Positions 10,301 to 22,300 of a stretch of DNA of 64,000 bases are shown in pieces; the stretch's first letter is position 1; the number at the start of each line of letters is the position of its first letter. Both the position numbers and the translations under genes were made by a program. The notes below the pieces were generated by a model that worked only from the letters and a program-made list of their open reading frames with translations, made no database searches and was not told the origin of the DNA. The stretch comes from Thalassia testudinum (Eukaryota; Streptophyta; Magnoliopsida; Alismatales; Hydrocharitaceae): contig JAZHRO010000022.1 in assembly GCA_037157565.1 (NCBI GenBank), forward strand, positions 992,001 to 1,056,000. Direction: 5' to 3'.

Positions 10301-13300
10301 GCTAATTGGGACAGCGACAACGTCATAGTCTGTGCATGGCTGATGTAGATAGTTATTTCTCGAATAGGGGATGATATTATGTATTACACCACAATAAAGG
10401 AGATGTGGGAGTCCTTACATGACACCCACATGCCAAGAACTTCGTACGGGTGTTTCAAGTCTTTTACGACCTCTTCTACTTGTGTTAGGAAGGACGCTCG
10501 CAACCACAGTACTACTTCCTCTTGAAGGGAATGCTGGAGAGGCATCACTCCTATCTGCTGGGATGTGCCTGTGAATCTTGTAGAGTTTTAGGAGACAGTT
10601 GGCGGTCTCCCTTTTCTTGGCAAGTCTCGAACTTGAGTATACGACAGCTAGAGATCAAATTCTCACAACTCCTGAGTTTCCTACCCTGGAGGAAGCTTAT
10701 AGCAGACTCATTAAAGTAGCAGTGCGCACTCTTGCTCTTGACTTTGGTACTCAGACGTTCGCACTGGTTGCGATCCATGGACGTGGCAGGGGTGCTTGCT
10801 CTCCTACACGTGGTCGTGGACGTGGACGCTCTTATAGTACACGTACTAGGACTCTGTGCACCTACTGTGGCACACTTGGCTACTTTTAGGGTACATGCTG
10901 GCAGAAGCATGGTAGGCCACCTGTGGCCAATCAGGCAGTTGAGATTACAGTTGGAGTTCTCCCCAGTCTTGATGTTACTTCTTTGAGCACAGAGATTAAG
11001 ACCTTGCAGCAGCAAATCGCTCAATTGACTCAGGCTTCTTCTTCTCAGTGTCCAGACACTTCAGCTATTGCCACCTCTTCTGAAGCACCTGTGACTGGTA
11101 TGTCGTTACCAGGGTTTGATATATCGTTGATATATCAGTATCGATGGATCTGGACATATCGATATCATATGAAGTATCTTCTTTCCATGATATTGTCGAT
11201 ATCGCCGATATCATGAACTTTTGTTGAACTTTAGAGCTGTACATGCTAGTGTTCTTGCTCCCTTGTAGTCCATCAAATATGTTAACTTTAGAGTTGTACA
11301 TCCTCTGTTGACGATTCAGTCATTACACTTGATTTTACTTAATGAAAAATGGTAAGATTTTAAAATGTGGGTGAGAAATACATTAGCATCTTCAAACCTT
11401 TATAAAGGGATGCAAAAAATCAAGCATTTTGATAATCCATGGGGGTATTGAAAGGGCTATCTTGTCATCTTTCTTTGATTAAAGGATGTCTTCTATGATG
11501 GTTCTTTCTTTCAGCGATTTAAATGCTGACGGCATGCCAGCATGTCGTCGGCAAGGCTATTTTAGGGAGGGGGCCATGCCGAGATGATTAAAGTATCGAT
11601 TTATAGGTGTGCCGACGGCATGCCGATGGTGGTGCTGAGTCTGATGCTGTTGGGTGAAGGTGCTGCTGCCACAAGCTGATTTTTGGAATCCTAAGGGCAT
11701 AGAAGGTTGATATTGAAGAATGTAAGGGTTTAATGACACACACACGGCCATTATGAAATACCTTTATTGTTACACAATCATTATTTTTTGAAAATGATAT
11801 CATTTTGATTATTTATGTAATTTTTTGTCGGCATGCTGTCGGCATGCCCTCGGTATTTCCACGGCGTGTCATCGGCATGGCCATCGAAAAACAGGCATTT
11901 CCACGACATGCCCTTGGCATGCTCACAAAATGCATACTTAGAATTTTATCGACACGGCGTTGAAATCGACATTTCGAACCTTGCTTTCTTTCCCTTACAA
12001 CAACCTAGGGTTGACGGGCTCACTTGTTTCAGCATGGTTTATCTAAGTACTTGTGCATTGGTGCTTTGTTGATCTCCACTAATCTTACAAACTGTGTATT
12101 ATGCCATAATGAGCATTTTTATTTGTTCATTATATAGGCTTGTGTTATCTAAACCATGCCTTATTTCACTAAGTGCATCTTTGTTGGTAGGAGATGTGGT
12201 TTCATGTGTTGAGCTCATAATGAGAAGAGTAATAGAGTGGTTCACGAAATGTAAGACAGATTAATGAGAAAGAGAAGAGTATTGGGATGGAGAATGTGTT
12301 GGAACTGATTAGAAAATCAGGGCTTTAGTTATGTAACTATTTATATTTATTCATTATATACTCCTATGTAATCTAAATCGCATCTTCTATCACCAAGTGC
12401 ATCTTTGGTGATGGTATTTGTGATTTCATGTCTTGAGATAGTAATGAGAAGAGTATTAGGGTGGTTTACGAAATCTGAGGTAGGTCAATGAGAAAAAGAA
12501 AAGTATTGAACTAGAGAGCATGGTGAAACTGATAAGAAAATCGGTGCAACTAAGGCATGATTTCAATTATCAACAATATACAATAAAAATTACTACGAAT
12601 AATTTTTAATTATTATCATGTTTGTATACTTTCTTTTCAATATATGACTTTGTCGATATGCGATTAGTGTATTTCTATTATGTTTTCATTTTCGTCTTCT
12701 AAGCATTCTTCATGATATATTAGTTATTAAAATGATAATTTTTATAAAATTTGTGACATTTTGGGCCTTTCTGAACGATTTTTTCAAAATTCACTAATAT
12801 CAGCGACATATCCTCGATATATCCCTTTTTTGATCTATCGATGCGATATCGATATCGATATTAACCGTGGTCATCACTCTTATCATTTAGTGATTGGTTG
12901 ATTGATTTTGGTGCGTCACAGCACCTATGTGACGACAGGTTCGTTTTCTCAGTTAGCGCCAGTTACACCAGTCAGGATTGTACAGGTGATAGATGGGAGA
13001 CATTCGCCACTTGTTGGTAAGGGAGATATGTCTTTATCTCCTACTTTGAGATTGACAAATGTCTTTTATGTGCCTTATTTTCCGTTGAGTTTACTGTCTG
13101 TTAGCACGATTACTAGAGACCTGAACTGCTGAGCTATTTTTAACGCGTCTTCTTATGTCTTGCAAGACAGGTTCATTGGGAAGACGATTGGTGGAGGGCG
13201 TGAGGAACAGGGGATATATCGGCTGAGCCGCAGTGTTGCTGCTTCTGCTACCCAAGGCCTTGCTTCTGCTAGATCTTCTCTCTAGTGGCATCATTGCCTT

Positions 13301-16300
13301 GGCTACTTGACTATTGATCGCCTCAGACGTGTTTTGCTACACATACCCTCTACTGCTGCTCTTACCTGTGATGTTTGTCAGCTGGGTAAGCACCACAATG
13401 CTAGTTTTCTCAGTTCTTTTTTTATTTCATATGTCGCTAGATTTGATTTGATTCATATGGATGCTTGGGGTCCTAGTCGTACTTCTGATGCACTTGGGAA
13501 CATATATTATCTTGTTTTAGTTGATTTTTCTCGTGTTTCCTGGATGTTTCTTATGAAGCATAAGTCCGATGTGGGACAAATCATTGAGTATTTTGTTAAA
13601 GAAATAAAAACTTAGTATTCTTGTTTGGTAAAGCGTTTTTGGTCTGATAATACCTTCGAGTTTTGTACTACCCGTTTGCGCACTTTTTTTCCTAGTTGCG
13701 ACATTATCCATGAGATCACGTGCCCTCATACCTATTAGCAAAATGGTATTGCTAAGAGAAAACATCGCTATATTCTTGATGTTGCTCGTACTTTATTGGT
13801 TCACCATTCAGTCCCTTTCTTTTACTAGGGTGACGCTGGTTTGATTGCATGTTTCTTGATTAATAAGATGCCTAATGTTACTTTACATGATCGTATTCCA
13901 TTGCAGGTTATGTATCCTGATTGCTCTCTGTTTCACGTCACCCCTCGAACTTTTGGTTGTGTTTCCTTTGTCGAATTGTTGGGACCGGATCGAGATAAAC
14001 TAGTATCGACAACAGTTAAGTGTGTCTTCCTTGGGTATACTCGAATGCACCAGTGCTTTGATCCGATTACTTCTCGCCATTTTGTTTCGGTAGATGTTAC
14101 CCTTCATGAGGCGATATCCTTCTTTTCTACGTCTGCTGAGGGTGATGTGGTGCCTATGCGGCTTGCCCCCTTTCGCTTTGGAAGTTTTCCCGAGGTTCCT
14201 GTCCCTATTACGCCACCACCACCATCTTTTGCTATGCATTCCTTTCTTCTGACTAAGCCACTTCAGACATATGTCTGCTCTCATACTACCTATCAGGAAC
14301 CTCCACCCTCGCCTTCACCATCGGCTTCTCAAGTAAGTCTTTTAGACACTGATGTATGTTTGCCATGTGATGATCACAAAGACGACGCATGATGTGGCAG
14401 GTGATGATCTTGATCTTTCGATAGCCATTCGAAAGCGATCATGGACCTGTACTACTTACTTTATGGCCGGGGCACTTGCTACTGACGGTTTAACCTCTGG
14501 GTTTGCTGGATTCACTCAGGCATTAGCTGCTATTTAGATTCCTGCTACTCATTGTGAGGCCATGCTTGATCCAAAATGACGGGCAGCCATGGAGGATGAG
14601 ATGGCTGCTCTTAGAGGCCGAGGGATTGGGAGCTCACTCCACTTCTTGATGGTGCTACACTTGTTGGTTATCGGTGGGTATTCACTGTGAAGTTCAACCC
14701 AGATGGTAGTGTGGCTAGATACAAAGTACGCCTCGTGGCAAAGGGGTTTACCCAGACTTATGGGTTGGACTTCCTTATCACCAGTTGCTAGATTTTCTAT
14801 TGTACGGGTGCTGGTTGTAGTGGTAGTTCAGTTACGTTGGCCTTTGCATTAGTTGGATGTGAAGAATGCCTTCCTCTATGGTGATCTCCAAAAAGAAGTC
14901 TATATGCAGCAGCCACCTGGCTTTGAGGCTTAGGGGGAGTGTGTTCCGATTACGGAAGGCCATATATGGCCTTAAGTAGAGTCTCAAAGCCTGGTTTCAG
15001 AGATTGTCACAGGTTGTAGAGGCAACTAGATTCAGGAGATAGACAACCAAATTTTCTCTCTTTGTTAGGAGGACTGGACGACATACTGCGATACTCCTTG
15101 TTTATGTTGATGACCTTATTGTCATAGGGGATGATGAGTAGGGTGTTGCTGAGATTAAGCGTATCCTAGTAGAGCGGTTTATCATGAAGGACTTGGGAAT
15201 TCTGCGGTATTTTATGGGTATTGAGGTTACTTGCAGTAAAAAGGGTGTGGTTTTGTCCCAGAGGAAGTATGCCTTGGACATCTTGTAGGAGGTTGGTATG
15301 CTTGGGGCCAAGAAGGCCAATATTTCTATTGACCCCAAGATACTACTCTACGAGGAGGATGCACAGTTGGTGGACAAGAGACAGTACAGACAGGTTGTGG
15401 GCAAGTTGCTTTTCCACACTATCACGAGGCTAGATATCTCCTTTGTAGTGGGGAGACTAAGCTAGTTCCTGGCCAAGCCAACATGTCAGCATTGGGATGC
15501 AGTATTGATGGTGTTAGATACATTAAGAAGGCTCCTGGGAAAGGTCTCATCTTCTCCTAGGGTCTTCTGTGACCTTGGTTGGCTACTCTGATGCAGACTA
15601 CGACGAAAGTCATGTGGACCGTAAATCCACTACTGGGTTCTGCACTTTTTTGGTAAGGAGATTGATTACTTGGAGGAGGAAGAAATAATGTACAGTTACG
15701 AGATCAGTGTCGAATTTGAATACAGAGCCATGGCTCAGACGACTGCAGAGATGATGTGGATCAGGTTCCTACTTACTGACTTGCAGATACAGTTTTCTAA
15801 TCCAACGAAGATGAGATGTGATAACAGGGTAGCTACCTTCATTGCCAACAACTCAGTATTTCATAAGAGGATGAAATATGTTGAGATTGATTGTCACTAT
15901 GCCAGGGACATCATTTAGAAGGGGTTACTATATACCACACCAGTTACATCTGAGGAGCAAATTGTCGATATTTTCACTAAACCTCTAGCTCGATCTTTAT
16001 TTGATTCATGTGTATCCTAGCTGAATATGATAGATATTTATGCTTCAACTTAAGGGGAAATATTAGTATATATTTTATTTTATTTCTCTATCGTACGGTC
16101 ATGGGGTTTGCATGATCTTTTTGGGTGGAATGACCATTAATCAACTATCAGGTCATTTAAGGGTAGTACAATGTTGTTTTTCTCTCCAAACCCCATCAAT
16201 CCCTTGCTCCACTCAAACTCTCCTTATTCCAAACCCAAATAACCCATCACCTCCACCAAAGATCCCCTTGGACTCACTCAACCTGTATTAGCTGTTTTCA

Positions 16301-19300
16301 TCCTATGCTCCTATGTCTGTCCTCTCCTTTTATCTATTTCCATCACTGTGCTTCTTATGTAGAGCCTATTATCTGCAACTGCCTCCAAGCTCATCATTCC
16401 CAAATTTTCTTCACCATGCCCTATCACCATGGAACATTTTGTTACTAACTCTTCGTTACTTTCTGCAAGAGCATCTATTAACGATTGGGCCTCTCCAACT
16501 TAAACCTATTAGCCTGAGGGGAGGTCCAAATTGTTCATGCATACTACTAATGGATTTCCAAATCTCTAGTTGTGGTACTTAAGACTTTTTTCTCAAAGCA
16601 CCCCCCAATGTGTAGCCTTCTTTGGGTCCCACAGCTAAACTTGATTGGTGATGTAGAGTCTAATGTCCTAAGTAATTTGGCTTTGATACCACATTTGAGT
16701 ATCTAACTCAAAATCAATTGCATTGATCAGAGAACTCCAATCAATAACATGCCACTTCCCAACTTCTATATCTTTAAATGTCTTGACATTTTCTCTACAC
16801 CGTAATTTGGCTTTGATACCACATGAGAGTATCTAACTCAAAATCAATTGCATTGATCAGAGAACTCCAATCAATAACATGCCACTTCCCAACTTCTATA
16901 TCTTTAAATGTCATAATATTTTCTTGACACCATCTTCACTTGAGAGGTTTTCCTTACACCTAGATTCGGTGGATGAAGGCCAGTGTCACCTAATCTTCCT
17001 ATACTAATTTATGGGACGCTAGAAGGTGGTTGGATGTGCCTTGGGTGAGGGGTGAGACAAGGTTGCCTACTAGCATCCATGTTGTTCTTTTTAGTAGAGG
17101 ATTTCTTAGTAGATGCGTGCTATACCCTTTGTAAGGTGGGTCACCTGAAGGTTTTGGCTTTAGTTGTGGAGGCACTGTTATCCCTCTTTTGTGGTACATG
17201 GACGATACCATCTTCTTCTTAGAGGGGTTTGTTTCAGAGGCCAAAATCACACAATTACTTTTGTAAGCCTTTGGAGAGGGGTCGAGATTGGGAGTCAATC
17301 TGCAAAAGTTCTGATTCTTGCCCTTTGAAATGGAAATAGGAACAGTTATGCTTTGTGGGGAGGGCCTTGGTGTGTAGCAGCTCCAGACACCTTTTACGTA
17401 CCTTGGGTTCCCACTAACCCTAGGCCGTGTTACTGCTGGGGACTAGAACCCAATCCTAGAAAGAATGGAGAACTGCCTGTAAGGCTAGGTAGTGAGGTTA
17501 CTATTTAAGGGTGGAAGACTTATTCTTCTCTCATTAGTTCTTTCTGTGCTCCTGATGTACTACATGTCCATGATGCAGATGGCAGCAATGATCTTTAAGA
17601 GAATAGACTCGATTCATAGGAGATTCATCTAGGCTTGGGGTTCTGGAGATAGCTATACCCCCTTGGTCACCTAGGACAGGATATGCATGCCTAAGGTTTT
17701 TAGGGAGCTGGGAATCCTGAACTTGCATGTGATGAATGATGCTTTGATCTCGAAATGGATTGTCCAACTTATGGGACCTCAATAGCTGTTTTGGAAGGTG
17801 ATCTTATGTGAATCTTATGGGGACAATGTCGACTGGGAGGATAGGAGAGCCATGTTTAGGGGAGCCTCACATTTTTGTCAGGGACTCAGTAAAACTCTTA
17901 GATGGGTTCAACCTCACTGCAGAGCTATGTTGGGAGATGGCACTGGCTTCAGATTCTAGACACATGCTTGGTTTCTAGCTGGTCTTTTTGTTGAAGCTTA
18001 TCCTAAGTTGGCTCTGCTTGCCACATCCTCCTTGGCGCCTGTGGCAGATTTCTTCTTAAATGACTGCCAGTCACCTTTACTGCCAGTGTCCCTTTCAGAG
18101 GCATAGTTAGAGGAACTCATTTTGCTTCTGTAGACTCTTCATGCCATTAGGCTGGGTGTTGGATGTGATGGATGGATGTGGTGGCATGGGGGCTTCTCTA
18201 CTGGGAAGGCCTATTTGCTTTTCCTTTCCCAACTGGACCCCAACCTCTCACATCCCCCAATTTTCTGATTATTTGCTTATTTGAAAAATATAGGTTGTGT
18301 CAACTTACTAAACTAAATGAGATTACGGATTCGCTTCTTCTCATACATGAATGCCATACTAGCTTGTTATAAGTTCTCTCAAGGATCATATTGACTAAAT
18401 TAAAAATCAAATACCACAGTTTCAGCTCAAATTTAAAAGAGGCTACACATTAAAGGGCTCTCCCTGGAACCCTTGCATTGACACTCTCAGCTGGCGAATG
18501 AACTGCTACAAGTATACCCGAGTTGTTATTGTACCTCAGGTTTTTCTCTCCAAATGATCACTTTGAAATGTATGCCACTGACAAAATTGCTTTTTGAGAT
18601 CTTAGTATGCATCCTAATGACTAAAGATAGGGTGCACCATGGGGCATGTCATGGACTGGAGGCCATGGTGATGGCAACCTTGATAAAGAGCATATGTGGA
18701 CTTTATGGGTCTTGATGTGGATATGTGTTGGGGAGTCATTGGGCTTGGGTTGGGATTTTTTTCCTTTTTTCTTCTGTTTTTTTGTTTTTTTTATTGCGCG
18801 GGGTGGGGGTTGTGGATGATTTAGGATTTTAGGATGGAGGGCCCTGAATAGAAAACAAAGGGTACCAGAGGTGTTGCAGGTGTGAAGAGGTGGAGGTTGT
18901 GGTCCAAGAAGGTCTATGTGGGCATTTTTGGGATGTAAAATGTCATAGTGCTATATTTTCCATAAGAGAGGGCTCTTTGCCCCTCTCAAAAGCATGGTGG
19001 GGTCCTTTGCTCAAAGTAAAATCATGGGGTCCTTTGTACCTAAGATAGCCAAGGTTTGCTTTACTTAAAGACCAACTTTAAACATGTAGTGTATCTATTC
19101 TTGCAGAATTTCCTGTTTCTTCTGTGTAAGGCTTATCATTCTGCAGATCCATGTAATTTAATGATCTTTCATGAGTTTCTTGAATTTCCTCAGCTTATGA
19201 CCGTTGTCTTGTTTGTTCAAGTGTGTTAGTCAACATCATGTTGTCACGCATAATATAACTAAATCTACAAAGGAATTAATCAACCTATCTTTTCTGGCTA

Positions 19301-22300
19301 AGGATCAATTGGGTCTTTCTTATCATAAATTTTAGCTTTTGGGTGGGGATTCAAGTTTACCTAAAATTATTGTTCAAAATATTATGTTACATCTGGTGCA
19401 GGCACTGACACAAGGGCGAGTTATTGATCCAAACATAACAAGATACTCTGTGAAAGTTCTTCCTGTAAGTTTTTGATGCACTTCAGCTTCTTATTTGCCA
19501 CCTGTCCTAATCATCTAGCTATGGGTTATATATAATTCATTCAGAACTTGTGATCTATACGGTGCAACTTATATGTGATGCAAGCTTTTTTTGAAAGGGT
19601 ATACATGACATAAGTGTTTTATCATAGTTGCCAAAATTGAAACTTTAGGCTTTTGATAGGTGAGTTTGCAATCCAAACATAACAAAGCACTGGGTGAAAG
19701 TTCTTCTGTAGTTTTTCTCTAGACTGTTTTCTATCTAATGCTACTGGACTTGCTATTTGCTACCTTTCCCAATAATCTAGCTACGAATTATACATACTAA
19801 ATTCATTAGGATTGTGGGATCTGTATGATTTGACCTTTTTTTTGAAAGGTAAATGATGGAAGGCATAAGTCATCCTCTTCATTCATTCATAAGTAATAAA
19901 AATTGTGTATTGTCTAAAAATTGAACAAAAACAGGGACTTCGTAACAATATTGTCTACCCAAGGCTGCTCCAATTTAAATACCATCTTTTTTTGAGCAAA
20001 TTTAAATTCCATCTTATTCTGTTGCAACCAAATGGACCACATAATTCAGCTTTTATATGATGCAAATGAGCTAATTAGACTCTCTTCTGCGAAATTGAAG
20101 CTCTAAGCTATTGATTGATATGAACATACATGGTAGGTATCGAACCTTATCAAATTTGTTGTGATTAAGGAGTTGCAACATTGAGTGGCATGACTCACAT
20201 AGGATGTGTTCCCCTTGGAAATGACATATACATAAATTTTCTTGTAGGTCAATTATTTGACTAGAATTCAATTATCTTCTTAAAAATAGAAAGGAAAAGA
20301 AGAGAGTTTCGGAAGTCAAATCAAGGATATTTTACGCCAAACTAGAAGTACTCAAATATTGAAGGGTTATATTGTAAAAATCCTTGCATATTTAAAGTTT
20401 GTCTGGGTGTGTTGTAATTTGCCCATTTTGGGCTGCAAGTAATTTCGATGTTATAAATTGGTTCATGTGGTGATCATTGAGTGAAGGAGAAACCCAAGGT
20501 GCATATGTAGTATGACATGCTACCATCTAGAATGGCATTACCAAATCTCTTATCTTGTGGTTTTGGTTTTCGATTTATCATGGTGTCAAAGCATGGTCCA
20601 TTATTTAGATGGATTTTATCTTTGGGTTTCCTATTCTCTTTCTTTGAGGCCTCTAGTACGTGACTTCTCTCTCCCATCAAGAGAATCTACCATGGTTGCC
20701 GTGGTTGAGAGAATCTAATGGATGCCATCATTTTCTCTGTCTCTACTTGGTTTCTCTACTCAAAGCATGGTCCATTATTTAGATGGATTTTATTTTTGGG
20801 TTTCCTATTCTCTTTCTTTGAGGCCTCTAGTACGTGACTTCTCTCTCCCATCAAGAGAATCTACCATGGTTGCCATCGTTGAGAGAATTTAATGGATGCC
20901 ATCATTTTCTCTCTCTCTACTTGGTTTCTCTACCTTGTCTCTGTTTTCTCTCTCTGCTTTGTTTCTCTGTTCGATCTCTCTAGTTGATGGTTGAGAGAAT
21001 CTACCATCATTCTCTCTTTCTCTACTTGGTGTCTCCAAGTGCCACCCTATCCTTACGAGCAACATAGTAGCGCCACTTTGTCCCCTCTTTTGTCGTTTGC
21101 ATCGTCCAGGACTTGGTCTCCATGTAGGTCCTCTTCTTGATGTGCAAGGACACCCTCCAGCAATTGCTCCATCCTTTTGAGCACCTCTTAGGTCCCATTT
21201 TAGTTGATTCAATAGGCCTAATTCAGTTTTTTGACCCAATGACTAGTAGTTCCTTCTCGGTCATACTAGTGCATTAACTTCATTTTTTTTTTCAGAGGTG
21301 ATCGTTTCTTTAGCACTTTAGAACTTGCAGGCCCTTAACTTGCTTGAGTTTTCGTGCACAATGTTGTTGTGGTGGGCTCTTACACATCTTGGCATATTCT
21401 AGGCCTTGCGTTTCATGGCTTCTGAGAATTAGTCAAAGCCGTCTTTCCTTTCTAAATATGCTGAACCAAATTGTTTATATCAAATTGAGTTGTAGCAATT
21501 AATTGTTTTGGAAGAGCTTGATACTCCCATTTATTCATGGCCGATGTCTCACGGGGCACATCAATGTGACAAAACTTGTGCCTCCTAAGTTCTTGAAATA
21601 AAAGCCAATCACTGAAGATAAAAGGAAGGATAGTTCTGATCCTTCCCATGAAGTACGACTTGTCCTAAACCTTGAATTATGAATAGGTTGCATTATATCA
21701 ACAATTAATTGGTTGGAACAAGTCTACTTTGTTTGAGGAAGTTGTTACTCAATTGTTCACATACAAACTGCTAAAGAACTATGGGATTGTCTCACAGTTG
21801 TAGTGACTGTTAAATGGCAGATGCTAAAATCATCCAATTGAAGTTAAAATTGGCACACACATTAAGTAAGGGAAAATGTGCATCATAGAACATTACAACA
21901 TGGCACGGAATATATGTAATGAACTTGCACTCATTTGCCATGTTACAAGTTACAGATAAGGACATGCATTGTCTTACTAGCTTGAAGGATGAGTATAAGA
22001 TTTTTGTTACCATTATGATTTCTACACCCCCTCTTCCCACGTTTGAGGAGTTAAAGTTCACTTGTTCAGCTCGATAGCCTTGTACTTAAAATGAAGGATC
22101 AGTCTGCATCTATTGATTTGGATATCGATGCTAAGGTATGAATGTTAATACCACTTTCATCACTCGTGGTTGTGGGCGAGGTTGCAACCATGGCCATGGC
22201 AGGGGATACAATCACTAAATTAATCATCTTAGTTGACGACAATCTTCTTATGGGAGTGGACAACAATATCGGGGGATTGGGCTCGTGGATTTGGCAGCCA

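Larger units (their letters stand above)
9382..16110 (+). mobile_element. Decayed Ty1/copia retrotransposon with a nested insertion
   Basis: The 5' LTR starts TGTTAGCATATATTTTA at 9382 and is followed at 9533 by TGGTATCAGAGC, the initiator tRNA-Met primer site of plant copia elements. Internal order is gag, protease, integrase, reverse transcriptase, RNase H, which defines copia. At 16050-16060 a polypurine tract (AAGGGGAAA) is followed by TATTAGTATATATTTTATT, the start of a 3' LTR that matches the 5' LTR for about 50 bp and then is lost. Without the 1.76-kb insertion at 11108-12871 the element is about 5 kb, normal for copia. Stops and frameshifts occur in every domain, so it cannot be autonomous. 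It lies sense in intron 4 of the thioredoxin-fold gene. Confidence 0.9.

Noticed and set aside
14000..14284. 94-codon minus-strand frame in the copia region
   Set aside because: Shadow of the integrase C-terminal part and proline linker on the plus strand.
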